Shown here: in pieces, positions 24,476 through 34,740 of the stretch | Layout of the letters: each line of letters begins with the position of its first letter | Position numbering within the stretch: position 1 is the first letter of the stretch | Assembly (NCBI RefSeq): GCF_003265705.1 | Contig: NW_020313057.1 | Location: 7,417,089-7,481,088, forward strand | DNA: 64,000 nt | DNA from: Callorhinus ursinus | Taxonomy: Eukaryota > Chordata > Mammalia > Carnivora > Otariidae | Direction: 5' to 3' | Made by a program: the position numbers and the translations under genes | Notes under the pieces: generated by a model | The model's input: only the letters and a program-made list of their open reading frames with translations | Told to the model about the DNA's origin: nothing | Database searches by the model: none

Positions 24476-24491
24476 AAAAAAGATCTTTCTT
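24476..24491 (+). repeat. 3' target-site duplication of L1-B
   Basis: aaaaaagatctttctt; it pairs with 20024-20039. Confidence 0.85.
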
Positions 24492-26380
24492 GTCATTTAC
24501 TTAGATCTGTTTTTCTTAGTTTCGTGGTTGGGTTTTCATCTGCCTAGAGTTATATTATTGGAGCTTTAGAAATTGTTACACTTTTCATTTTACTTCTAGT
24601 TTTCCTCCACTGGGTATGTGCTATTTTGTTTTGTTTTGTTTTGTTTTTTAAATTGTTGAAATACATCTGGCTCCTGTAATCTTTCGTTTTAATGTGCAGT
24701 TAGCTTTTTGCTTTAAGAACATTAAATTTTGGGGCCAATCTGTCATTTCCCTAAAAAGCAAATCTATCTGTTTTTATTATGTGAATGGCTAATAACAAAT
24801 TTGGGAATGATGACTTGTTTCTTTAAAAGGATGAGTATTTTTACCCTATGGATAAGAGATCATATCACCAGCATACAGATAAATAAATCATTTGCTGAAG
24901 TACAAACTAATTTTTATGAATTTTCTGAATGCGCCTTGGTCAGGTGGGTTTTAGATTTCTGCTAGAGATGTTCATGAATGATTTTCTGTTCTCTCTTGGT
25001 GTCTCCTATGCATTTTTAGTTAAGAGGTACTTTCCATGTAGAATACCAAGCACCCTTGGCAGCTGAAAATTAAGCATCTCTTCAAAAGCATACACTTTAT
25101 CAATGGCACAAAACATCACCAGTTCAAACAGGCAAACAGAGAGTGTAATAAAGTAAACAATAGCTCTTGGTGATGTAACTTAAAATATATCACTACTTAG
25201 ATGAAATAATAATAAAATACTAAATAGCCAGATATTATTGCATTTCGTTTTTACTACCAAGTATGTATCAATAAGTGATAAAATATGTGCTCACTATCTG
25301 GGGGAAAACATGGTTAGTTTCTTCTAAAAACCATTTTCTAATTATAAATAGGAAGCAGAGAATAATCCTGAATTATTTATATATGCTTATGGAATATACC
25401 ATACAATTATAGTCAGTGTTTATTCTTGATTAGTCTTGATTTAGTTAAAATAAAAAAGTAAACATAGGGAGAATACTTCCAGAAACTTTGGAAATACTGT
25501 GGGTAGTAGAGAAGTGACTGTTGCAGTAGGTTGAAAATTCTTGCCTAGAATATTCAGGTAATTAAAGTGCTATGAGGTAGTAAGGAGATTAGATAGTATC
25601 CAAAACATGATTTTCAGACTTTGAATGAGGTTTTAGGATAACTGTGTTCTCTAAAGCTGTGTTTAGTGATTTATGGAAATATTGGCAACATAGCACATTA
25701 AGAATGAGAAAAATCCAGAGAGTGTATTGTGGAGAAAACTTTGAAAGAATCTTGTACAGAAACAGAGATAACTTCACAAATTTTACTCATCCCTTAGATT
25801 CTGGCTTTAATGATTTCTAGATACCTGGTCTCTGTCCTTGAACTACTGTACAGTTTTTACGTATTTATTTATGTATTTATTTAGGCTCAATGGAAACAAA
25901 ATAATATATATTCTCTCTTATTATATTTACCTATTCTATCTTGATTTGCTCTTATTATTTTTTCCCAGGCACAAAATTCACTTTGCATTAGTTTATATTT
26001 GGTCTATGTTCAAAATATATTGGATTCTACATTTTTTACTATTCTGGTCTCAGTTTCTTCAAAAATCTCTGCAATAATCATGGTATTTGTAGATTTGATT
26101 CCATGTTTATGTCTCTAAAAAAATAAAACGAATATTATAAATGGTTCAACTTTTTAGTGTAGTAGAGGGAAAAGTTAGCTTGAAAAATAATCTTTGCAAA
26201 TAATAAGTTTAATGATAATTCTTATTATTTTTCATTATTACTTTTATTGCTAGATTAGAGGACATTGCTTGAATTGCTTTGTACAAGTTATTCTATTTTT
26301 AACCCTTATAATAATATAACTACTAATCTTTAGTGGATTTTATTGATGAAGAAAATAGTAGTACCTCTCAAAATATATTA
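24492..26380. other. No gene seen; short (TTTTG)n near 24624-24648
   Basis: AT-rich unique-looking DNA. Open frames stay below 80 codons and lack recognisable features. Confidence 0.5.
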
Positions 26381-26425
26381 TAAATATATATATACATATA
26401 TATATATACACGCATACACACTATG
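26381..26425. repeat. (TA)n-rich simple repeat
   Basis: TATA/CATA dinucleotide run ending in cgcatacacac. Confidence 0.8.
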
Positions 26426-26548
26426 TTATAGTATATTATATGTATGCATTAAATATATGTATTCTCATGTACCCTAATAATAGCATTTCAAACTACATTA
26501 AGCTAAGACTAATAGAACTAAAAAGATAAATAAAAAAATCCTTATTTA

Positions 26549-26868
26549 AAACTGGAAATTTTATTCTTCCAATCCATGAGCATGGAATATTTTTCCATTT
26601 CTTTGTGTCATCTTCAATTTTTTCATAAGCATTCGATAGTTTTCTGAGTACAGATCTTTTACCTCTTTGGTTAGGTTTATTTCTAGGTGTCTTATGGTTT
26701 TTGGTGCAATTGTAATTGGGGTCCATTCCTTGATTTCTCTTTCTGCTGCTTCATTATTGGTATATAGAAATACAACAGATTTCTATATGTTGATTTTGTA
26801 TCCTGTAACTTTGCTGAATTTGTGTATCGGTTCTAGCAGGTTTTTTTTGGTGAAGTCTAAGTTAAAAA
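26549..26868 (-). mobile_element. L1-E, inverted 5' segment (twin-priming)
   Basis: The minus strand encodes the L1 ORF2 region after RT motif C (INI..KSVVFLYTNNEAAEREIK-like, then [16 protein letters not shown]). Immediately to its right the plus strand continues as the ORF2 C-terminus of the same kind of L1. An inverted upstream piece joined to a direct downstream piece, with the part between missing, is the signature of twin priming during insertion. A weak TSD candidate is aaaaatccttattta (26534-26548) versus aacaatcttcattta (33030-33044). Confidence 0.75.
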
Positions 26869-26925
26869 TACAACAACAAAAAATAGAACTACCTTACAAA
26901 CCAGCAATTGCACTATTAGGTTTTT
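26869..26925 (+). mobile_element. L1-E, direct segment, left part
   Basis: aaatagaactaccttacaaa and gcaattgcactattagg is the ORF2 C-terminal region (IELPYKPAIALLG). It is interrupted at 26925 by L1-C and resumes at 32431. Confidence 0.85.
26910..26925 (+). repeat. Left TSD of L1-C
   Basis: gcactattaggttttt, a perfect 16-bp match to 32431-32446. The T-rich end followed by A at the right copy (TTTTT/A) is the L1 endonuclease target for a minus-strand insertion. Confidence 0.95.
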
Positions 26926-27360
26926 TGTTTTTTTGTTTTGTTTTTACTTTTTTTATTTTTTAAAATTTTTTTATTGTTATGTTAAACACCATACATTACG
27001 ATACATTACGTCATTAGTTTTTGATGTAGTGTTCCATGATTCATTGTTTGTGCATAACACCCAGTGCTCCACGCAGAACGTGCCCTCTTTAATACCCATC
27101 ACCGGGCTAACCCATCCCCCAACCCCACCTATCTTGAACCCTCAGTTTGTTTTTCAGAGTCCATCTTCTCGCATGGTTCGTCTCCCCCTCCGATTTACTC
27201 CCCTTCATTCTTCCCCTCCTGCTATATTCTTCTTCTTTTTTTTTTCTTAACATATATTGCATTATTTGTTTCAGAGGTACAGATCTGTCATTCAACAGTC
27301 TTGCACACGTCACAGCGCTCACCATAGCACATATCCTCCCCAATGTCTATCACCCAGCCA

Positions 27361-27380
27361 CCCCATCCCACCCACCCCCC
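27361..27380 (-). other. G-quadruplex-type tract of L1-C 3' UTR (C-runs on plus)
   Basis: CCCC-AT-CCC-A-CCC-A-CCCCCC on plus; equivalent to the tract in the other young copies. Confidence 0.65.
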
Positions 27381-27425
27381 AACACTCCAGCAACCCTCAG
27401 TTTGTTTCCTGAGATTAAGAATTCC

Positions 27426-29717
27426 TCATATCAGTGAGACATATGATACATGTCTTTCTCTGATGGACTTATTTCACTCAGCATAACACCCTCCAGTTCC
27501 ATCCACGTCATTCCAAATGGCAAGATCTCATTCCTTTTGATGGCTGCATAATATTCCATTGTGTATATATACCATACCTTCTTTATCCATTCATCTGTCG
27601 ATGGGCATCTTGGCTCTTTCCACAGTTTGGCTATTGTGGACACTGCTGCTATAAACATTGGGGTGCATGTACCCCTTTGGGTCCTTACATTTCTGTCTTT
27701 GTGGTAAATACCCAGAGGGGGAAAGTTCTCAGCTTTTTCCCATTGAGAATGATATTCACTGTAGGTTTTTCTTAGATGGCTTTTATGATATTGAGGTATC
27801 TACCCTCTATCCCTATACTCTGAAGAGTTTTGATCAAGAAAGGATGCTGTACTTTGTCAAATGCTTTTTCTGCATCTATTGAGAGGAGCATATGATTCTT
27901 GTTCTTTCTTTTGTTAATGTATTGTATCACATTGATTGATTTGAGGATGTTGAACCAACCTTGCAGCCCAGGGATAAATCCCACTTGGTCGTGGTGAATA
28001 ATCCTTTAATATACTGTTGGATCCTACTGGCTAGTATTTTGGTGAGAATCTTTGCATCCATGTTCATCAAGGATATTGGTCTGTAGTTCTCCTTTTTGAT
28101 GGAGTCTTTGTCTAGTTTTGGGATCAAGGTAATGGTGGCCTCATAAAATGAGTTTGGAAGTTTTCCTTCCATTTCTATTTTTTAAACAGTTTCAGGAGAA
28201 TAGGTATTAATTCTTCTCTAAATGTTTGGTAGAATTCTCCTGGGAAGCCATATGGCCCTGGGCTTTTGTTTGTTGGGAGATTTTTGATGACTGCTTCAAT
28301 TTCCTTAGTGGTTATAGGTCTGTTCAGGTTTTCTATTTCTTCCTGGTTCAATCTTGGTAGTTGATACATCTCTAGAAATGCACCCATTTCTTCCAGGTTA
28401 TCTAATTTGCTGGCGTAGAGGTGCTCATAATATGTTCTAATTGTTTGTATGTCTTTGGTGTTGGTTGTGATCTCTCCTCTTTCATTCATGATTGTTGATT
28501 TGGGTCATTTCTCTTTTCTTTTGGATAAGACTGGCCAGGGGTTTATCAATCTTGTTAATTCTTTCAAAGAACCAGCTCCTAGTTTCGTTGATCTGTTCTA
28601 CTGTTCTTTTGGTTTCTAGTTCATTGATTTCTGCCCTGATCTTTCTTATTTCTCTTCTCCTGCTGGGTTTACGCTTTATTTGCTGTTTTTTCTCTAGCTC
28701 CTTTAGGTGTAGGGTTAGGTTGTATATTTGAGACCTTTCTTGTTTCTTGAGAAAGGCTTGTATTGCTATATACTTTCCTCTTAGGACTGCCTTTGCTACA
28801 TCGCAAAGATTTTGAACAGTTGTGTTTTCATTTTCATTGGTTTCCATGAATTTTTTTAATTCTTCTTTAATTTCCTGGTTGACCCATTCATTCTTTAGTA
28901 GGATGCTCTTTAGCCTCCATGTATTTGAGTTCTTTCCGACTTTTCTCTTCTGATTGTGTTCCAGTTTCAAAGCATTGTAGTCTGAAAATATGCAGGGAAT
29001 GATCCCAATCTTGTGGTACCGGTTGAGACCTGATTTGTGACCTTGGATGTGATCTATTCTGGAGAATGTTCCATGGGCACTAGAGAAGAATGTGTATTCC
29101 GTTGCTTTGGGATGGAATGTTCTGAATATATCTGTGAAGTCCATTTGGTCCAGTGTGTCTTTAAAGTCTTTATTTCCTTGTTGATCATTTCTTAGATGAT
29201 CTGTCCATTTCAGTCATGGGGGTTTTAATTTCCCCTACTATTATTGTATTGTTTCAATGTGTTTCTTCACTTTTGTTATTAATTGCCTTATGGAATTGGC
29301 TGCTCCCATGTTAGGGGCATAGATATTTACAATTTTTAGGTCTTCTTGTTGGATAGACCCTTTAAGTAGGATATAGTGTTCTTCCTCATCTCTTATTACA
29401 GTCTTTGTTTTAAAATCTAATTTGTCTGATATAAGGATTGACACCCCAGCTTTCTTTCAGTGTCCATTAGCATAGTAAATGGTTTTCCACCCCTTCACTT
29501 TCAATGTGGGGGTGTCTTTGGCTCTAAACTGAGTCTTTAGCAGACAGCATATTGATGGTTCTTGTTTTTTAATCCAATCTGATAGCCTGTGCCTTTTGAT
29601 TGGGGCATTTAACCCATTTACATTCAGGGTAACTATGGAAAGATATGAATTTAGTGCCTTTGTATTGCCTGTAAGGTGACTGTTACTGTATATTGTCTGT
29701 GTTCCTTTCTGATCCAT
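27426..29717 (-). pseudogene. LINE-1 ORF2 lacking the RT catalytic core
   Basis: ORF2 starts with ATG at 29717 (MDQKGTQTIYS), 24 bp after the ORF1 stop. The endonuclease begins well (TLNVNGLNAPIKRHRLSDWI), but the conserved LQETHF reads LLKTQF, so the catalytic Glu is Lys (codon 29535-29537). A CAA to TGA change follows at 29457-29459. Later pieces (28482-29144, 28175-28489, 27772-28172) lie in different frames and cover the endonuclease end, linker and RT up to motif A ([10 protein letters not shown]). After about 27720 the frame jumps to the C-terminus ([20 protein letters not shown]). RT motif B and the FADD motif C are absent. It cannot supply retrotransposition activity. Confidence 0.92.
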
Positions 29718-29741
29718 GCTGCTTTTAGGCTCTCTCTCTGC

Positions 29742-30632
29742 TTAGAGGACCCCTTTCAATATTTCTTGTAGGGATGGTTTCGTGTTTGCCAATTCCTTAT
29801 TTTTTGTTTGTCCTGGAAGCTTTTTTATCTCTCCTTCAATTTTCAATGACAGCCTAGCTAGATATAGTATTCTTGGCTGCATATTTTTCTCGTTTAGTGC
29901 TCTGAAGATATCATGCCAGTCCTTTCTGGCCTGCCAGGTCTGTGGAAAGGTCTGTTGCCAATCTAATCTTTCTACTATTATAGGTTACAGATCTCTTCTC
30001 CTGAGCTGCTTTCAAGATTTTCTCTTTGTCTCTGAGACTCGTAAGTTTTATTATTAGATGTCGGGGTGTTGACCGATTTTTATTGATTTTGAGAGGGGTT
30101 CTCTGTGCCTCCTGGATTTTGATGCCTATTTCCTTCCCAACATTAGGGAAGTTCTCTGCTATAATTTGCTCCAGTATACCTTCTGCCCCTCTCTCTCTTT
30201 CTTCTTCTTCTGGGATCCCAATTATTCTAATGTTTTTCATCTTATGGTATCGCTTATCTCTCGAATTCTGCCCTCGTGATCCAGTAGTTGTTTATCTCTT
30301 TTTCTCAGCCTCTTTATTTTCCATCATTTGGTCTTCTATATCACTGATTCTCTCTTCTGCCTCATTTATCCTAGCATTTAGTGCCCCCATTTTTTATTGC
30401 ACCTCATTAATAGCCTTTTTGATTTCGATTTGGTTAGATTTTAGTTCTTTTATTTCTCCAGGAAGGTGTCTCTAATAACTTCCATGCTTTTTTCAAGCCC
30501 AGCTAGTATCTTTAAAATCATGATTCGGAACTCTAGGTCCGATATCGTACTAATGTCCGTAGTGAATAGGTGCCTGGCAGATGGTACTACCTCTTGTTCT
30601 TTTTGCTGAGGTGATTTCTTTCATCTTCTCAT
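29742..30632 (-). pseudogene. LINE-1 ORF1 (RNA-binding chaperone), disabled
   Basis: ORF1 encodes the coiled-coil RNA-binding protein that coats L1 RNA. The start is near 30624-30632 (ATGAGAAGATGAAAG). A helical, Lys/Glu-rich section follows to about 30260, containing stops. The best open piece is 29911-30240, carrying the RNA-recognition part (NIRIIGIPEEEERERG) and the C-terminal domain (STPRHLIIKLTSLRDKEK). A 2-bp loss near 29945 relative to L1-D shifts the frame before the C-terminal ARKDWHDIF stretch. The stop is at 29742-29744. Confidence 0.88.
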
Positions 30633-30842
30633 TTTGTCCAGAGAATAGATGAATGAGAGAACAAAATGCTAACAGGTTAACAACGTCCCCAGAAAATATA
30701 CTCTAGACAAATCAGAAGAGACCTGAACCCAGAAGAAAAGAAAGGGAAAGAAAGAAAAAAGAGAAAAAAAGAAAAAGAAACAGATAAAAACAAACAAAAA
30801 CAGAACAAAACAAAACAATAAAAACAGAATATGATCAAATAT

Positions 30843-31335
30843 GATCAGGCTAGTGCATAGATCAGTGCCACACACTAGATTTTGGGTGTATTTTGGTCTG
30901 TTAGAAGAGAGTGCCTCCTAAAATTGTAAAGAAAAAAAGACTTTTATATGTACAAAATAAGGGTTGATACAATGAAGGGATGGAAGGTGACTGTAAAGAT
31001 GAAAAGTATAAAAGATTTTATAAAAGGAATTGATAAGAAGTTGTTTGAAAAAGGAAACAAGAAGATTAATAAAAAAAGGAGAAAATGTGATCAGGCAGGA
31101 GACTAGAAGAAAGACATACACTAGGGATTTAAGGTATATTTTGGTTTGTTAGAAGAAACTGTATCTCAAAATTTTAAAGAGAGAACAACTTATATATACA
31201 TGCCAAAAACAAGGGTAACTATTATGAAGGGATAGAATATGACTCTAAAAATGAAAAATAAAAATGTTTTTTTTAAAAGGGATTGATAAGATGTTGGTTG
31301 AAAAAGGAAAAAGAAAAACTCAAAAAAAAAAACAG
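30843..31335 (-). repeat. Two ~246-bp tandem units in L1-C 5' UTR
   Basis: On plus, the unit starting gatcaggctagtgc at 30843 recurs from gatcaggcaggag at 31089. Shared internal landmarks are a ttttggtctgttagaaga-like block, a tgaagggat block and a gattgataagatg/aag block. The period is 246 bp with moderate divergence. Confidence 0.8.
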
Positions 31336-31389
31336 CTAAAAAAATTAACTTTGAAAGACTAATGAATCATGGTAAAATAGCCATGAATT

Positions 31390-32430
31390 CTATGTGTAGT
31401 ATTCCCCTAGCACTGGAGTTCTCCCGTTCTCCTTGATTGGTAGACTTGGTCTTGGCTGGCTCTTTGTGCTGATCTTCTGGGGGAGGGGCCTGTTGCCATG
31501 GTTCCCAAATGTCTTTGTCGGAGATGGAATTGCCCCGCCCTTGTTGGTCCGGGCTAAGCAATCTGCTCGGGTTTGCTCTTGGTAGCTTTTTCCCTGCAAG
31601 CTCTCGGTACATCTTTGGAGGATGAAAGTGAAAATGGTGGCCTCCCAATCTCCACCCGGAGGAGCCAAGAACTCTGGGCCCCGCTCCTCAGTGCGGCCCC
31701 AGAGAAAAGCAGTCATCTCTCCCATCTCCCCAGTGTCCGGCCACACTCTGTGCTCACCAGGCCTGTGACCGAGCGTTTCTATCTCTGGCACCCGACCCCG
31801 TGTGGAGTCTCCAAACCTAGCAGATCCCTGCCGTGCACTCCAGCTCTGTTCCTCCCAGGGGAGGAAGGGGAATCTCCCCGGATCTGCCACTTGTTGGGTC
31901 CCTGCTGGAGGATCAGTGGCCCGACTGGGCTGCGGATCACAGTTTATGGCAACCCCGAGCTGAGAGCCTGAGCCTCAGCTCCGTCTCTGCAGCCGGCTTC
32001 CCTGCTCCAATACCTGGGAGCTCTGCCACACTCAGGCACCCCCGGTCTTTCTGTGACCCCGAGGGTCCTGAGACCACAGCGTCCCACGAGGGTTCCACCC
32101 CCCGCTTAGGCACTGGAGCAATGTCCTTCAGCGGAGCCGGCTTCTAAAAGTTCCGATTTTGAGCTCTGCGGCTCTAGCACTTGCCAGAAGCGGCCGACGG
32201 AGGCCCCCTCCCCCGCCATCTATCCTCCCGAATATCACCTCGGATTCACTTCTCCACACGTCCTACCTTCCAGAAAGTGGTCGCTTTTCTGTTCAGAGTT
32301 GTTGCTACTCTCTTCTTCGATATCCTGTTGAGTTCGTAGGTGTTCAGAATGGTTTGATCCCTATTCAGCTGAATTCCTGAGACCAGACGAAATCCAGGTC
32401 TCCTACTCCTCCGCCATCTTGCTCCACCCT
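31390..32430 (-). promoter_or_regulatory. L1-C 5' UTR promoter, CpG-rich, with YY1 site
   Basis: About 1 kb of GC- and CpG-rich sequence, unlike anything else in the window. The first transcribed bases on minus would be near 32430. The YY1 core CAAGATGGCGG sits at 32411-32421, ten bases inside the element end; in human L1 this site positions transcription start. Transcription would run leftward. Such islands are normally methylated in somatic cells. Activity is inferred, not shown. Confidence 0.75.
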
Positions 32431-33029
32431 GCACTATTAGGTTTTTACCCAAAGCATGCAAAAATACTGATTCAAAGGAATATATGCACCCCAATGTTTA
32501 TAGCAGCATTATCAACAATAGCCAAATTAGGGAAGGAGACCAAATGCCCATCAACTGATTAATGGATATATATACATATCCATTATACACACAGACACAC
32601 ACACACGTTGGAATATTAGTCAGCCATCAAAAAGAATAAAATCTTGCCATTTGCAATGATGTGGATTGAGGTAAAGAGTATAATGCTAAGTGAAATAACT
32701 CAGAGAAAAAAATACCATATGATTTCACTCATATGTGGAATGTAAGAAACAAAACAGATGAACATTTGGGAAGGGGGAAGAGAGAGAAAGGGAGTCACAC
32801 CATAAGAGACTCTTAACTATAGAGAACAAACTGAGGGGTGCAGGAGAGGAGGTGAGCATGAAGATGGGCTGAATGGGTGATGGGTATTAAGGAGGGCACT
32901 TCTGAGGAGCGCTGAGTCTCATATGTAACTGATGAATCACTAAATTGTATTCCTGAAAACAATATTACACTGTATGTTAACTAACTAGAATTTAAATAAA
33001 AACTTGAAACAAAAACAAACAAAAAAAGG
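32431..33029 (+). mobile_element. L1-E, direct segment, right part with 3' end
   Basis: It resumes at the right TSD of L1-C (32431-32446) with tttacccaaagcatgcaaaa, continues through the ORF2 end (MFIAALSTIAKL-like near 32500) and a 3' UTR distinct from the young L1s, and ends in an A-rich tail near 33000-33029. It is older than L1-C. Confidence 0.88.
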
Positions 33030-33044
33030 AACAATCTTCATTTA

Positions 33045-34740
33045 GGCAGTGGAATAAAAGCTCTGATATATAAAAATAAATAAATAAAAATAAAACATGC
33101 AAAATATTTGTAAATGATCAAAAAAATAAAATTAGTATTATTCGCTCAGTAAGTGATAGGAAAATTAGATAAAAATCAGTAAGGATACAGAATATTTAAA
33201 AACTAATTGAAACAAACCTACTTAAATGATATCTATAGAGGATTTCACACAATGAATACACAATAAAAATTCTTTTTAAGGGCATATTAAATATTCACAA
33301 AGCTAAACTATAAACTCGACCATAAAAGAAACCTCAATACATTTAATATTACTGAGATCACACTATTATCTACTGTGATCACACTGGAAATAAATTAGAA
33401 ACAATAAGAAGGATTTGGGGAAAATTTCTAACATACTCCAAAATAACCCATGGGTCAAAGAAGTATTTAAAAGGGAAATTTGAAAATATTTTGAACTGAG
33501 TGAAAATAAAAACAAAACATATCAAATTTATGAGATTCACCTCAAACAGTGATTGACGAGAAAAATTTAACTTTAAAAGCTCATATTAGAAAAATCAGAA
33601 AGGGCTAAAACCAATGAACTGATCTTCCATCTTTAAAAGGTAGAAAAAGAAGAGCAATAAAATGAAGATAAATAGAAAAAAATAAGTAGAAATTTAAAAA
33701 GAAATGAAGCAATGAAGAAAGGCAATGAAATCATAAGCTTATCTAAAAATATCAATAAAATTAATGACTTTCTAGTTAGACAAGAGCAAGGACACAAATG
33801 ACCATTATAAAGAATGAGAATGGGAATATTATTACAGAACCTACAGGCATTTGTGTAATATTAAGAAAATATGTTGAACAACTTCATGCCAATTAATTTA
33901 AAACAAATGAAAAGACATGAATTCATACAGGAATAAACACGAAATCTGGATAGTCATCTAGATATCATAAAAATTGCAATTGAAACTCTCTCCAGGACAG
34001 CCTGGATGACTCAGTCAGTTGAACGTCTGACTCTTGATTTCAGCTCAGGTCATGGTCTCAGGGTCGTGGGATCTCAGGGCCCACATTGGGTTCCGTGTGC
34101 AGGGGGGAGTCTGCTTGAGATTCTCTCTCCCTCTCCCTCTGCTCCCCCCCCAACTTGTGCTTGTTCTCTCTCTCTCAAATAAATAAATAAATCTTTAAAT
34201 AAATGAATCTTTAAAAAAAGAGCAATTATATTTCTGTACATTAGCAACAAACAACTGGAAATACATCTTAAAATGTAACATTATTTACAGTGTCATCCAG
34301 TGTCATGAAATAAGCATACAAAACTGAAATATGATGCAAGATTTGTACAAAGAAAATTGCAAAGAATTGTTGAAAGAAATTATAAAGGATCTAAATACAT
34401 GGGGAGATATACTAATTTTAAGATATTAATTCCAAATAGTTGGATAGATTTACGGCCTTCCCAGTAGCTTTTTGTTGGAAAGTGTCATGCTGAATCCAAA
34501 ATGTATATGGAAATAGAGAGGACATAAAAGAGCCAAAATAATTTTGCAGAAGAAAAAAAGAAGTTGGAGTTCAAGACTTGCTCTAAAGCAAGACTATTCA
34601 AGACAATCTGTGATGTTGGATAGAAACTAACATATAGATTAATGGAATAGAATGTCCATTGACTTTGGACAAACATGCCAAGATTTTATAGGAATAGGGT
34701 AATCTTTTTAACAAATGTTAGTGGAAACAATAGGCTATCT
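33045..34740 (+). mobile_element. Old LINE-1 ORF2 fragments, plus strand
   Basis: Strongly decayed L1 endonuclease-to-linker sequence (33140-33800; for example aacccatgggtcaaagaag and ttttgaactgagtgaaaat) is followed, after a CanSINE, by post-RT sequence (34220-34730). The RT core between them is missing. There are no usable frames. Confidence 0.75.
33994..34218 (+). mobile_element. CanSINE, diverged
   Basis: Head aggacagcctggatgactcag and tail AAATAAATAAATAAATC with a second A-rich repeat. Older than the copies near 12 kb; no clear TSD. Confidence 0.88.

Larger units (their letters stand above)
26926..32430 (-). mobile_element. Young LINE-1 (L1-C), both ends complete, internally deleted
   Basis: An antisense L1 inserted into L1-E. 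It has a complete 5' end (minus strand begins gggtggagcaagatggcgg at 32430), about 1.8 kb of 5' UTR, ORF1, ORF2, and the shared 3' UTR with a tail at 26926-26985. ORF2 jumps at about 27720 from just before RT motif B to the C-terminal region. Against L1-D (about 42163 to 43733) roughly 1.57 kb is missing. Restoring that length would give about 7.1 kb. It is the only element here with its own promoter end. Confidence 0.95.

Noticed and set aside
31390..31890. 166-codon minus frame as a host gene
   Set aside because: It lies entirely in the L1-C 5' UTR; openness is explained by high GC.
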